Counted from the stretch's first letter, positions 1-9,703 are shown. The stretch: DNA of 64,000 nt from Saccharicrinis sp963677345 (GCA_963677345.2 CAXXLC010000016.1:186001-250000), one strand, 5' to 3'. Notes: generated by a model not told the origin, from the letters alone. Program-made: numbers and translations.

Positions 1-1176
1 GTTTTTTTCAATATCTGCAGAATTATTTTTTATCGAGTTAAAACGAACACCCAAAGGAGAGATATCACTCAAATAGAAATCTTCTTCCGTTCCGTTTTTC
101 AATAAATTTAAAGTATAATCATCAACTGTTGTGGCTTCAGGCACTAACATAAATGGCGATCCCCAGCCTACTGATTTCATATTATAATGCTCTACAAACA
201 TTTTATGCTCATCAGCATCGCCAACACCACCTTGTACAGTAAAGTATACGGGGTATTCTTTTTCTAAAACAATACCTTTCTCTTTGGCTAAAACATCAGA
301 ATAAGAAGAAAATAACATTTCTGACAACTTGGCTTTATTATCGTTAAATTCCTTTAATATAGGTCCTAAAAGAAAACCATCAGTAGCAAAAGCATGTCCA
401 CCACAATTTAACCCAGACTCTATTCTGAACTCTGAAACCCATAAACCTTTCTTTGCCAAAAATCGTCCCTGTACCATAGCCGACCTGTAGTCGCTTACTT
501 TAAGAATGATACGCTTTTTCATCTCTCCTTTTTCATCAGGAAAAAAGTCATCAAACTGAGAAATAAAACCATAAAGTCGCGGATTTAACCCGGCAGACAA
601 AACGACAGAACCATTAACTTTACTTTCAGCAAAGCCCTTTAATGCTGCATGAGCATCATTATACTCAATAGGCAAAGGCTCATTATTGGTATCATAATTA
701 ACACCATCCAATTTAGTCATGATGTTCACATCAATACTACCGGCTTTCATTTTTTCACGTAATGATTCCTGTAGCAATAACTGCTCATCACCATGAGCGA
801 CAAGCATTTTATTATATAGTAACTTTAAATAATTGTTATCAGGCAATAATTCAAAGTATTTGGTAATTTCACTCTTTTCAGCAAATTCTGATTTTCTTAC
901 TGCCTCAAAATTTTCTAGTACGATATCATACATTAAATCCAGATACTTTCTAATAACATTAGATCGTGCATCGCAATTAGACAAATCTTCGGCATCATAC
1001 TCAAGACCTCTTTCTTTACAGTACATCTCACGAACTTGTTCCATCATATAATGATCTGTAATAGGCACTACAGAATCAATACCATAGTGAGCCACCTTGA
1101 TTGGTGATTCAACAGTATAACCGGTACCCATAACCGGTATATGAAAAGTATGCAAAGAATTTATTACTTCTCCCAT
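1..1176 (-). CDS. Conserved protein of unknown function, C-terminus beyond left edge
   Basis: An open minus-strand frame runs from the ATG at 1174-1176 to the left edge without a stop, giving 392 codons of an incomplete protein. The N-terminus reads MGEVINSLHTFHIPVMGTGY and the sequence is soluble-looking, with no signal peptide. A stretch VQGGVGDADEHKMF followed by VGWGSPFMLVPEAT resembles glycine-rich phosphate-binding turns of TIM-barrel flavoproteins such as nitronate monooxygenase or PfaD-like enzymes, but this is only an impression. I recall similar proteins of about 600 residues in other Bacteroidota annotated as hypothetical. It is divergent from the carbonic anhydrase gene, with 212 bp between the two starts. 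The coding call is secure; the function is unknown. Confidence 0.75.
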   Translation of the reverse strand, partial: MGEVINSLHTFHIPVMGTGYTVESPIKVAHYGIDSVVPITDHYMMEQVREMYCKERGLEYDAEDLSNCDARSNVIRKYLDLMYDIVLENFEAVRKSEFAEKSEITKYFELLPDNNYLKLLYNKMLVAHGDEQLLLQESLREKMKAGSIDVNIMTKLDGVNYDTNNEPLPIEYNDAHAALKGFAESKVNGSVVLSAGLNPRLYGFISQFDDFFPDEKGEMKKRIILKVSDYRSAMVQGRFLAKKGLWVSEFRIESGLNCGGHAFATDGFLLGPILKEFNDNKAKLSEMLFSSYSDVLAKEKGIVLEKEYPVYFTVQGGVGDADEHKMFVEHYNMKSVGWGSPFMLVPEATTVDDYTLNLLKNGTEEDFYLSDISPLGVRFNSIKNNSADIEKN

Positions 1177-1346
1177 AATTATTATAAACTTTATTAGCGC
1201 ACAAAAGTAGGTATACAAACTTAGTTGTACAGTATTTTGCGAAATTTAAATTTGATATTCCTAAAATCGACGTTTCCGGTCGTATTTTCAATCTATTTTT
1301 TACTATATTGATTTACAAAATTAACACTTTTTATCCGAACATTATT

Positions 1347-1354
1347 TATTTTTG
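1347..1354 (+). promoter_or_regulatory. Candidate -7 promoter element (TATTTTTG)
   Basis: TATTTTTG fits the Bacteroidota -7 consensus TAnnTTTG and lies 34 bp upstream of the carbonic anhydrase start. No good TTTG is present at the expected -33 spacing, so this is a weak prediction. Confidence 0.35.
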
Positions 1355-1388
1355 AAATGTTTGATGATAAAATATTTAAATTTAAAAT

Positions 1389-1988
1389 ATGCGTTCGTTA
1401 GATCAAATACTAGTGGCAAATAAAGATTGGGTAAAAGAGAAAACCTCAGTTGACAAAAATTATTTTAAAAACCTTGCACTAGGTCAATCTCCTCAATATT
1501 TATGGATTGGCTGCTCAGACAGTCGGGTACCTGCAGCAGGTTTTACACACACAGAACCCGGAGAAATATTTGTTCACAGAAATATTGCAAACCAAGTAAT
1601 TACAAACGATTCTAATGTGATGAGTGTAATCAAATATGCTGTTGATTACTTAAAAGTAAGACATATTGTAGTATGTGGCCATTCAGGGTGTGGAGGAATA
1701 GCTGCTGCTGTAGATGATAATAATGATGAATATTTAGGAGACTGGTTATCAGCGATAAAAGATGTTTACAGAAAAAACCAGCCTGAATTAATTCAGATAC
1801 AAAATATTGAAGATCGCTTAGACAGATTATCAGAGCTCAATGTAGAAAGACAGATTGAGAAATTATCAAGAACTTCAATAGTTCAAAAAGCGTGGAAAAC
1901 AAAACAGGACTTATTTCTGCACGGGTGGATGTTTAACCTGAAAACTGGTTATTTAAAACGTTTACTTGATGTAAAATCACCATATTAA
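1389..1988 (+). CDS. can: Beta-class carbonic anhydrase
   Basis: This 199-residue cytoplasmic enzyme interconverts CO2 and bicarbonate. The beta-class zinc ligands are visible: C42 and the D44/R46 dyad in CSDSR, then H98 and C101 in CGHSGCGG. The length is typical of the Can/CynT branch and includes the C-terminal HGWMFNLKTG segment. The ATG start is preceded by a candidate TAnnTTTG element at 1347-1354. A short GC stem followed by a T-rich run lies just after the stop, so the gene is probably monocistronic. A housekeeping role in supplying bicarbonate to carboxylases is inferred. The family assignment is secure. Confidence 0.95.
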   Translation: MRSLDQILVANKDWVKEKTSVDKNYFKNLALGQSPQYLWIGCSDSRVPAAGFTHTEPGEIFVHRNIANQVITNDSNVMSVIKYAVDYLKVRHIVVCGHSGCGGIAAAVDDNNDEYLGDWLSAIKDVYRKNQPELIQIQNIEDRLDRLSELNVERQIEKLSRTSIVQKAWKTKQDLFLHGWMFNLKTGYLKRLLDVKSPY

Positions 1989-1997
1989 TAAAGAAAT

Positions 1998-2022
1998 GGG
2001 GTAATACCCCCTTTTCTTTTTT
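1998..2022 (+). terminator. Probable rho-independent terminator of the carbonic anhydrase gene
   Basis: A short GGGG-TAATA-CCCC hairpin is followed by a T-rich run (TTTTCTTTTTTTT). The stem is only four to five pairs, but the T-run and the position between convergent genes support termination. Confidence 0.55.
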
Positions 2023-2030
2023 TTGCTGTT

Positions 2031-2918
2031 TTAGAAAGTATATGACAAACCTGCACCAAAAAGTTGCTTAGTCTGCATCCTTGGCCCCTCTTCCACACCA
2101 CTGGCATTTACATATTTTATATCATTATCATAAATAATATTTGTTGTAAACACAGCACTTAAAAACTCATTAATTTTCATATTTAATCCAAACTCCCAAT
2201 CAAGATCAATGTTTTGAGGATTTTCAGAATAATTTGTAAACAAATCCAACCGGGTATAAGCATTAACATTTTTAACAACATCTTTCTTTTGGGCTGTTAC
2301 CTTTATAGCTGCACCATATTCCCCTCTTACATTATCGTCAACATCAACACCATAAGCACCTTCATGTGCTAAGGAATCATCAGTAACAAAGGTCATTTTT
2401 GATGTTAAAGGAGATATAAACAGAGAGAAATTTTCTGAAGGTTTATAATCCATTCCCAGGGCTAATTGCAAATATCCGGGAGCCATAAATTCAGAAACTT
2501 TAACATCCTGAACCAAAGGATCTTTATATCCTACAGAAAACTGAGTTTTAAAATCAGCCATGGCAGTATAAAACCAGTGACCTCCATTTTCGTAACCCAA
2601 CTTTGTTGTTATATGTAACCTATCTTCAGATTTAGCGACTTTATAATCACCTTGTTTAGTAAGTCCATAACCAACATCTAAGGTATTTTCCCAGGCCACT
2701 TTACCTTTTTTATGGTTTAGGAAACCTTTAAATAAAAATGTTCCTGCCAGAGAATTATTGCCTCCTCCGGACCAATTAGACAAGGATACTTGTGAAAAAT
2801 TCAACGATGTATTTCCACCTGCTTTCCAGTGTTTAATAGAATCATTTTCTTGATCTTGAGCAAAAGCACTTGAGCACATAAAAAAGCAAACCACTGCTAC
2901 AATTTCAATTCTAATCAT
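2031..2918 (-). CDS. DUF3078 domain-containing outer-membrane protein
   Basis: This 295-residue protein begins with a signal peptide (residues 1-20, cleavage after SSAFA). The mature part starts with WKAGGNTSLNFSQVSLSNWS, which matches what I know of Bacteroidota DUF3078 proteins. The rest alternates aromatic and polar residues and ends in GLSYTF, as expected of an outer-membrane beta-barrel with a C-terminal Phe. The function of the family is unknown. It starts 23 bp downstream of the MscS gene on the same strand, so the two probably share a transcript, perhaps an envelope-stress operon (inference). Confidence 0.8.
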   Translation of the reverse strand: MIRIEIVAVVCFFMCSSAFAQDQENDSIKHWKAGGNTSLNFSQVSLSNWSGGGNNSLAGTFLFKGFLNHKKGKVAWENTLDVGYGLTKQGDYKVAKSEDRLHITTKLGYENGGHWFYTAMADFKTQFSVGYKDPLVQDVKVSEFMAPGYLQLALGMDYKPSENFSLFISPLTSKMTFVTDDSLAHEGAYGVDVDDNVRGEYGAAIKVTAQKKDVVKNVNAYTRLDLFTNYSENPQNIDLDWEFGLNMKINEFLSAVFTTNIIYDNDIKYVNASGVEEGPRMQTKQLFGAGLSYTF

Positions 2919-2941
2919 TACGTGAAATTTAGTTTTTCTGA

Positions 2942-3757
2942 TTATTTATTATAAACATGAACATCTCTTTGCGGGAACGGGATAGAAACACCTTGTTTAT
3001 CAAATTCTTTCTTCACCATTTCATTCATATAAAAGAACACTTCCCAATAATCAGCACCTTTAGTCCACACGCGGGTAGTTATATTTACAGAACTATCAGC
3101 CAACTCTCCAACAGCAATAAACGGAGCCGGTTCAGGCAATATTTTATCCTGACTATCGATCACTTGTTTAATTACAGATTTTGCTTTATCTATATCATCT
3201 CCATAACCTATTCCAAAAGAGAAATCCACTCTTCGATCTGTTTCCCTGGAGTAATTAATTAAACTAGAAGTAGACAGCCCTCCATTGGGGATAAAGATTA
3301 TTTTATTATCAGGAGTTTTTAAAACAGTGCTAAAAATCTGCACTTCAGAAACCGTACCTTTATAACCCTGAGCTTCAATAAAATCACCTTTCTTAAACGG
3401 CTTAAGAATTAATAACATTACACCTCCTGCAAAATTCTGCAAGGTACCCGACAGTGCCATACCAACAGCCAAACCGGCAGCACCAAGTATTGCAATAAAT
3501 GAGGTCATCTGAATACCCACCATTGTCATTACACTAATAACCAATAAAGTTTTTAGTGTATAATTGAGCATTCCTATTAAAAAGGGCTGTAATGTTTCAT
3601 CAATATGTTTTAATTGAAAAGCTTTTTTTAATGCTTTGGTAAATTTACCAATGATCCAAAAACCAATGATTAAGGTTAAAATAGCTAAAACAAGTTGACC
3701 TCCATAAGTAATAATATACTCTTTTGAAGATTCAAATAACTCAGTAAATTGCTCCAT
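2942..3757 (-). CDS. mscS: Small-conductance mechanosensitive channel (MscS family)
   Basis: At 271 residues this is a standard-length MscS channel, an inner-membrane heptamer that vents solutes on hypo-osmotic shock. Three N-terminal membrane segments are visible at roughly residues 20-42, 60-85 and 88-112. The pore helix carries the Gly/Ala pattern GAAGLAVGMALSGTLQNFAGG, followed by the beta domain with KPFKKGDFIE and then the alpha-beta C-terminal domain. The start is an ATG with no nearby alternative. The DUF3078 gene follows 23 bp downstream. The upstream 136 bp to the GntR regulator is AT-rich and holds no gene. Confidence 0.95.
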   Translation of the reverse strand: MEQFTELFESSKEYIITYGGQLVLAILTLIIGFWIIGKFTKALKKAFQLKHIDETLQPFLIGMLNYTLKTLLVISVMTMVGIQMTSFIAILGAAGLAVGMALSGTLQNFAGGVMLLILKPFKKGDFIEAQGYKGTVSEVQIFSTVLKTPDNKIIFIPNGGLSTSSLINYSRETDRRVDFSFGIGYGDDIDKAKSVIKQVIDSQDKILPEPAPFIAVGELADSSVNITTRVWTKGADYWEVFFYMNEMVKKEFDKQGVSIPFPQRDVHVYNK

Positions 3758-3893
3758 AATTCAAGATATTAAAGTTTAACTTAACACCAACACATAAAAC
3801 AGGTATTAATACGATTACAAATTACGCTTTTTTATTGATAAATATAAAGAATTAGCTTTAATTAATTTATAATTATCGAATTAGCATAAATTA

Positions 3894-4889
3894 TTAAAGT
3901 GAATACCTCTCGATAATATCTGTAGAAACAAACTCATTAATAGTTTGATCTTTCGTCACAAAGCTTGCCATTTTTTGCCCCATCAAGGCAAAATCAGTAG
4001 ATATTACAGTAATTCCTTCTTTAATATATTTTTTAGTAGGAGTTTCATTATAAGAGATAATTCCGATATCCTTACCTATTTCAAGTTTTAAATCTGATGT
4101 AAGATCTAATATTTTAGCCAAGGCACGGTCACTAACTGTTAAATACATATATTCTTTTAAAGGATGTATATCCTCAAGATTATAAATAATCTCATAATCA
4201 AAAGATTTATCTATACAAAACTGTTCAAAAGTTTCTACCGTAATCTTTGGATGATTGGTATATTCAGGATAAACAAAAATCATTTTTGAATACTTTCGTA
4301 ATTTATCCTCTACTTTGCTAAGGTTTTCGTAAACCGCCTTCCCAAAATCCTGCCCCAGAAAAGAGCTTTTTTTAGGAACATGAATATTCCAGTCGATACA
4401 AAGCAATTTAGAAGGGTCGATACCTGACAATGCCTTTTTTACCTTTTCATGATCAAAATTCATAATGATGTAGTGACTGTATTTACCTGCCGCATAACGA
4501 ACAATATCTTCAAACACTCTTGGATTATAATGATGAAAATGAACATCTACATTAATGCGGCTCGGCAATGCAGTTCTGAACGCTCCATAAAGAACTTCTT
4601 TATAAGCTTTTAAGGTATCTAAAAACAAGAACACACTTGAAGAATTACTGGATACATAATATCCTTTATTAGGTACCGATTCGATTAATTTCCTGTTCTT
4701 AAGTTCGGTGTAAGCTTTAAAAACCGTATCCCTACTCAAACCGCATTTTACACATAACTCATTGACCGACGGAAGATTATCACCTTCCTTCATCTTATCA
4801 CTTTTCACTGCCTCTTCAAAAGCATTTACAATTTGTAAAAACTTAGGAACTGCAGAACTTTCATCTATAATTGGAATAAATTCATTCAT
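3894..4889 (-). CDS. GntR-type transcriptional regulator with periplasmic-binding-like effector domain
   Basis: This 331-residue regulator has an N-terminal winged helix-turn-helix of the GntR family at about residues 10-75 (GDNLPSVNELCVKCGLSRDT, then the wing NKGYYV). The remaining 250 residues look like a LacI-type periplasmic-binding-protein fold for a small ligand, probably a sugar (for example DIGIISYNETPTKKYIKEGI near the C-terminus). This combination is common in Bacteroidota sugar regulons. The target genes are not evident, since the neighbours are MscS and an amidase. A palindrome ACAGT-TTAC-ACTGT lies 20 bp upstream of the ATG and may be an autoregulatory operator. The ligand is unknown. 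Confidence 0.85.
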   Translation of the reverse strand: MNEFIPIIDESSAVPKFLQIVNAFEEAVKSDKMKEGDNLPSVNELCVKCGLSRDTVFKAYTELKNRKLIESVPNKGYYVSSNSSSVFLFLDTLKAYKEVLYGAFRTALPSRINVDVHFHHYNPRVFEDIVRYAAGKYSHYIIMNFDHEKVKKALSGIDPSKLLCIDWNIHVPKKSSFLGQDFGKAVYENLSKVEDKLRKYSKMIFVYPEYTNHPKITVETFEQFCIDKSFDYEIIYNLEDIHPLKEYMYLTVSDRALAKILDLTSDLKLEIGKDIGIISYNETPTKKYIKEGITVISTDFALMGQKMASFVTKDQTINEFVSTDIIERYSL

Positions 4890-4909
4890 GGTAATTCATA
4901 AAATATTAC

Positions 4910-4923
4910 ACAGTTTACACTGT
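4910..4923. promoter_or_regulatory. Candidate GntR operator upstream of the regulator's own gene
   Basis: ACAGT-TTAC-ACTGT is a perfect 5-bp inverted repeat with a 4-bp spacer, 20 bp upstream of the start at 4889. Its position suits autoregulation by the GntR protein. Short palindromes occur by chance in AT-rich DNA, so confidence is low. Confidence 0.35.
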
Positions 4924-4990
4924 CTTGATTATTACTCGGATGCCCCCACCCGATTAAAATAGTTGCTTTATACCCCTGAAGTTATTCTAA

Positions 4991-6082
4991 TTATTTATCT
5001 GTTAATTTCCTTGCTTCCTGCAATGGAATTCTCTTACCATTTTTAAATGCAATAATAAAACAGTCTTTAACTATTTGCTGAACTTTATTTATTTGCAAAC
5101 TAATATCGCTAAAACTATTGGATTCGCCAACCGCATACTTATAATACTTACCATCCTGATATTCGTATAACTCATCGAACTTTTTATAAATAGAAGTACC
5201 TCTTTTAATTTGTTTCTTGCTACTGGCCACCTGAATTCGATATAAAACATCATCAGTATTAGCAACTACAGGATTATCTTTAATATCCATATTATTTTTG
5301 GCCTCAAAGCTCTCTTTATAATCTCTAAAGGCACGAAATATACCAGAAGCTAATAGAGACTGGCCTTCAGTTGATGTCAAATATTTTTCTTCATTTGAAT
5401 TACTTAAAAAACCTAATTCCACAAGAACACCAGGCATGGCTGTTTCTCGTAACACAAGGAAACCGGCTTGTTTAACACCCCTGTTTCGCCTGCCTACTCT
5501 TTCACTAAACTGATGCTGAACCAGATCTGCCATTTCAAGACTCTGGTTTAGATATATATTTTGATACAATTCAAATATAATGTAGGACTCAGATGAATTA
5601 GGATCAAAATGTTCATATTTAGTAGAATAATCCTCCTCTAAAACAATTACTGAGTTTTCTTTTTTAGCCACCTCTAAATTATCTTGTGTTCTATGTAATC
5701 CTAGCGCAAAGGTTTCAGTTCCAGTAATTTTAGGATTTGCAATATAATTTGCATGAATAGAAATAAATAAATTTGCATCCGCTTTATTTGCTATTTGGGC
5801 TCTTTCAGACAAAGGAACAAACACATCTTTTTTACGGGTATAAACAACTTCAACATCCGGCATATACTTTTCAATATAATTACCTAATTTTAAAGCTACT
5901 GCCAAAACAATATCTTTTTCTTTAGCATAAACCCCATGAGCACCCGGATCTTTCCCTCCATGCCCGGCATCTATAACTACTTTTTTAAACTTCCCGGTAC
6001 TTTGAGCTGTTACCAGTCCCACAAAACAGTTAACAACTAAAAAAGATAATAACAGGCTAATGTATATTACTGACTTCCTCAT
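4991..6082 (-). CDS. amiC: N-acetylmuramoyl-L-alanine amidase with SPOR-like C-terminal domain
   Basis: This 363-residue exported cell-wall hydrolase cleaves the amide bond between N-acetylmuramic acid and the stem peptide. A signal peptide covers residues 1-27. The Amidase_3 domain spans about 33-245 and shows the zinc and catalytic residues: H41 in DAGHGG, E55 in KEKDIV, a His in SIHAN, and the catalytic Glu in LVELGFLSN. After a linker, residues 278-360 (YRIQVASSK...) look like a SPOR-type domain that binds denuded glycan at the septum. It is divergent from lptD, the arrangement I know from other Bacteroidota. The symbol is given by analogy with AmiC; the exact orthologue is uncertain. Confidence 0.9.
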   Translation of the reverse strand: MRKSVIYISLLLSFLVVNCFVGLVTAQSTGKFKKVVIDAGHGGKDPGAHGVYAKEKDIVLAVALKLGNYIEKYMPDVEVVYTRKKDVFVPLSERAQIANKADANLFISIHANYIANPKITGTETFALGLHRTQDNLEVAKKENSVIVLEEDYSTKYEHFDPNSSESYIIFELYQNIYLNQSLEMADLVQHQFSERVGRRNRGVKQAGFLVLRETAMPGVLVELGFLSNSNEEKYLTSTEGQSLLASGIFRAFRDYKESFEAKNNMDIKDNPVVANTDDVLYRIQVASSKKQIKRGTSIYKKFDELYEYQDGKYYKYAVGESNSFSDISLQINKVQQIVKDCFIIAFKNGKRIPLQEARKLTDK

Positions 6083-6447
6083 TTAAAACTCAACAACTAT
6101 ATAAAATATTAAATAATTCTCAAAAATAACTTATGACTTTGAAAATACCCCCTGCAAGGGCATAAAATATTATAAAATCAACCTAAAAATAATTATAATG
6201 AAAATACTGGCAGATTATTTGATATGCATCTTAAATATAAAACACTTCAGTAATTAAAACAATTTTTACATTATGATTCAACAACTTACAGACCTCAAAA
6301 AGACAGGACTTAACTATAAAATTTTATCCTGCATTATTTATTAATAAATAAAAAAGCTCCAAAGCAGCCTAATTTTAGAAATAAAAAGACGCTATCATCA
6401 TTTTTTATTTATTTTTGTCGAATCTTGAAAATTAAAGAACAAAAGCA
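6083..6447. other. Divergent intergenic region between amidase and lptD
   Basis: These 365 bp are very AT-rich and contain no open frame of note, no repeat and no recognisable RNA gene. The only signal I can support is the TATTTTTG promoter element close to lptD. Confidence 0.5.
6410..6417 (+). promoter_or_regulatory. Candidate -7 element for lptD (TATTTTTG)
   Basis: TATTTTTG matches TAnnTTTG and lies 31 bp upstream of the TTG start of lptD. The predicted transcript would begin near 6424, which is compatible with translation starting at 6448. The -33 box is not clear. Confidence 0.4.
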
Positions 6448-9213
6448 TTGAATCAAAATATAACTCATACAAAACAAAGACATTACATCACAGCTATAAC
6501 AACAAGCATTTTATTGTTTTTAAGCTTTTTTACAAGTATTTGTTTTGCACAAAATCATACTTTAGATACAATTCCTTCATTACAAAAGGACTCCACATCA
6601 CTTATTACTGATTCTACAGTAGTTAAATCACAAAAAAAAACAGACGGATTAGGAATTGATACCGATGTTGAATATACAGCAAAAGATTCCATCATTATGA
6701 CTATGGATGGATCCCGAAAAGTATTTTTGTATGGTGATGCTGAAGTAAAATATATGGATATAACGCTTACAGCAGCCTGTATTGAATTAGACCTGGACAG
6801 TAGTTTAACCTACGCATACGGAATTGAAGATTCTTTAGGTGTAGCTTCCGGCTTGCCGGTATTTACCGACAAGAGCGGTTCTTATGAGATGAAGACAATC
6901 AAGTATAATTTTGAAAGCGAAAAAGCCATAATTGAACACGTTGTTACCGAACAAGGAGAAGGATATGTTGTAAGCGAATTTGCAAAAAAAGCACCTGATG
7001 ATTCATTTTCAATAAAAGATGGTCATTATAGCACTTGCGATAACCATGAGCATCCTCACTTTTACTTGAATCTAACAAAAGCTAAAGTTATACCCGGAAA
7101 CAAAACAATTACAGGTCCGGCATATCTGGTTGTAGAAGACATACCCTTGCCTATTGGTATCCCATTTGCTGTGATACCAAATACCAGCAGTTACAGTTCA
7201 GGAATTATTATGCCTTCATATGGTGAGGAAAGCAGTCGTGGTTTATTTCTGCGTGATGGAGGTTACTATTGGGCAGCCAGCGACTATTTTGACTTAGCTG
7301 TTACAGGAGATCTTTACGCTAATGAATCATGGGGAGTTAGAGCAAATTCAAAATACAAGCTGAATTATAAGTTTTCGGGCAATCTAAACTTTCAATATAT
7401 TGTTAATATTACAAGTGATAAAGATTTACCTGACTATAGCAAATCAAAGGACTTTTCACTTACCTGGTCGCACCGTCAGGACTCCAAGGCAAATCCTTAT
7501 CAAACATTCTCAGCCAGTGTTAATTACTCAAGTAGTTCGTACGACCGAAATAATGTATCCAGCATCATTAATGTAAATAAACTAGCTCAAAGCACTAAAA
7601 GATCAAGTATATCTTATAGCCGAAAGTTCCCCAAAGCGCCATTCAATTTTTCTGCCAACATACTTGCATCTCAAAACACCAGTGATTCCACAGTCAGTTT
7701 TACAGCACCAGATTTAACATTGACAATGAGTCGTATTTACCCCTTCAAGAGCAAAAACAAAATAGGATCAAAAGAAGCATGGTACGAGAAAATCAGTTTA
7801 TCATATACAGGTAATGTCAAAAACTACATCAGTACCGAAGAAAGTGAATTAGGGAAAAAGAAATTTCCCCAGGAATGGGAAAACGGAGCTAAACATTCTA
7901 TCCCTCTATCTATGAACCTTAAATTACTAAAATATTTTACTTTAACGCCATCTGTAAATTATACTGAACGATGGTACACGAAATCAATAACCAAAGAATG
8001 GGATAAAGAAAATGAAGAAATTGTTGTAAAAGATACTACTAATGGATTTAACCGGGTTTATGACTATAGTTATTCTGTAAGTACTTCTACAAAATTTTAT
8101 ACATTTTTTACGCCCTGGAGATCATTATTCGGTGATAAAGTGGATAAAATTCGCCATGTAATGACACCTTCAGTCAGCTTATCTGCCCGTCCTGATTTCG
8201 GCCAGGAAAAATACGGCTATTATGACTGGTTTGAATACTACGACCCCGATCAGGATTCTATTATAAATTATGAATATTCAAAATACGAAGGTTCTTTGTA
8301 CGGAACGCCGGGAAAAGGAAAATCAGGTTCCTTAGGCTTATCCCTGGGCAACACACTGGAAATGAAAGTAAAAAGCGACAAAGATTCAACCGGGTATAAA
8401 AAAATAAAGATTTTAGAAAGCTTAAACTTTTCCACATCACATAACTTCCTTGCTGATTCATTAAAATGGTCAAAAATCAGCATGAGCGGCAGAACAAAGA
8501 TTTTTGGTACCAACATTAACTTTGGAGGAACATTTGACCCTTATGCACTTGATACTACATCTACAGGTTCGGTAATAAGAATTAACGAATCGATGTGGAA
8601 AAACCAGAGAAAACTGGCACGATTAGAATCAGCAAATTTAAGCTTTGGTCTCTCGTTTGGATCTGAAAAGATAAAAAAATGGAGAAATGAAAGAAATGGG
8701 ATTACTGATGAAGACAACACTAACACTGACGAAAATACCCCTCCTGCAAATGACATGAACAACCCTTTAGACAGGGCGGATCAATTACCTGATGCTTTTG
8801 CAAATACAAGAGGAAAGCAAGAATCGCAAATAGGTGATGATGGCTATACTAAATTTGAATTTCCATGGAATTTATCTCTGAATTATAGTTTAAGATTAAC
8901 AAATGGAGATTTTGACAAAAAGAAAATGGCTTATAAAAAAGAAATAAGCTCAAGCGTTAATTTTAGTGGAGATTTTTCTTTAACTCCCAAATGGAAATTT
9001 TCTTTTTCTTCTGGATATAATTTTGACACGCAAGAAATTTCGCATACAAACTTTAGAGTTTCAAGAGATTTGCATTGCTGGGGAATGAGCTTTAACCTTG
9101 TTCCTGTTGGCAGATATAAATCTTATTTCTTTTCAATTAATGTAAATTCATCGTTGCTTCAGGATTTGAAATACGATAAAAGAAGCAGTGCCAGGGACAA
9201 TCCTAATTTTTAA
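6448..9213 (+). CDS. lptD: LPS-assembly outer-membrane protein LptD (OstA)
   Basis: This 921-residue protein inserts lipopolysaccharide into the outer leaflet of the outer membrane. A signal peptide covers residues 1-35 (hydrophobic core then ICFAQN). An LptA/OstA-like beta-jellyroll domain follows at about 65-200 (KVFLYGDAEVKYMDITLTA). The rest is a large beta-barrel with alternating aromatic strands. The chosen start is TTG; no ATG occurs in frame before about residue 84, and starting there would lose the signal peptide, so TTG is preferred. A low-complexity acidic insert lies near residues 750-775. ridA follows 86 bp downstream. Confidence 0.92.
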   Translation: MNQNITHTKQRHYITAITTSILLFLSFFTSICFAQNHTLDTIPSLQKDSTSLITDSTVVKSQKKTDGLGIDTDVEYTAKDSIIMTMDGSRKVFLYGDAEVKYMDITLTAACIELDLDSSLTYAYGIEDSLGVASGLPVFTDKSGSYEMKTIKYNFESEKAIIEHVVTEQGEGYVVSEFAKKAPDDSFSIKDGHYSTCDNHEHPHFYLNLTKAKVIPGNKTITGPAYLVVEDIPLPIGIPFAVIPNTSSYSSGIIMPSYGEESSRGLFLRDGGYYWAASDYFDLAVTGDLYANESWGVRANSKYKLNYKFSGNLNFQYIVNITSDKDLPDYSKSKDFSLTWSHRQDSKANPYQTFSASVNYSSSSYDRNNVSSIINVNKLAQSTKRSSISYSRKFPKAPFNFSANILASQNTSDSTVSFTAPDLTLTMSRIYPFKSKNKIGSKEAWYEKISLSYTGNVKNYISTEESELGKKKFPQEWENGAKHSIPLSMNLKLLKYFTLTPSVNYTERWYTKSITKEWDKENEEIVVKDTTNGFNRVYDYSYSVSTSTKFYTFFTPWRSLFGDKVDKIRHVMTPSVSLSARPDFGQEKYGYYDWFEYYDPDQDSIINYEYSKYEGSLYGTPGKGKSGSLGLSLGNTLEMKVKSDKDSTGYKKIKILESLNFSTSHNFLADSLKWSKISMSGRTKIFGTNINFGGTFDPYALDTTSTGSVIRINESMWKNQRKLARLESANLSFGLSFGSEKIKKWRNERNGITDEDNTNTDENTPPANDMNNPLDRADQLPDAFANTRGKQESQIGDDGYTKFEFPWNLSLNYSLRLTNGDFDKKKMAYKKEISSSVNFSGDFSLTPKWKFSFSSGYNFDTQEISHTNFRVSRDLHCWGMSFNLVPVGRYKSYFFSINVNSSLLQDLKYDKRSSARDNPNF

Positions 9214-9299
9214 GAATTTTGATACATAACGAACAATAAATATAAAAAATCAATTATACATATAATATTTCCCAATATACAAAAACATAATATTTAGGT

Positions 9300-9677
9300 A
9301 TGAAAAAAGTAATTAGCACACAAAATGCACCTGCAGCTATTGGCCCATACAGTCAGGCTATCGAAGTAAATGGTATGCTATTTATATCAGGTCAGATTCC
9401 CATTAACCCAACAACAGGAAGTGTTGTTGAAGGTGGAATAAAGGAACAAACAGAACAGGTTATGAAAAACATTGAAGCCATTTTAACCGAGGCAGGTTAT
9501 AGCTTTAAGGATGTGGTAAAATCAACCTGTTTATTGTCTGACATGGCCAACTTCAAGGATATGAATGAGATATACGGTAAACACTACTCAGAAAATCCTC
9601 CAACAAGAGCTGCATTTGCAGTAAAAGAACTTCCGTTAGGCGTCTTAGTTGAAATTGAAACCATAGCAAGTAAATAA
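9300..9677 (+). CDS. ridA: RidA family reactive enamine/imine deaminase
   Basis: This 125-residue cytoplasmic trimer hydrolyses reactive 2-aminoacrylate and related imines released by PLP enzymes. The family signature is complete: AIGPYSQAIEVNGMLFISGQIP at the N-terminus, and NPPTRAAFAVKELPLG with the substrate-carboxylate-binding Arg, followed by VEIETIA. The length is standard. It lies 86 bp after lptD and is closed by a strong terminator, and may be cotranscribed with lptD. Confidence 0.97.
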   Translation: MKKVISTQNAPAAIGPYSQAIEVNGMLFISGQIPINPTTGSVVEGGIKEQTEQVMKNIEAILTEAGYSFKDVVKSTCLLSDMANFKDMNEIYGKHYSENPPTRAAFAVKELPLGVLVEIETIASK

Positions 9678-9703
9678 ACATTTACTATATACAATGGATT
9701 ATC

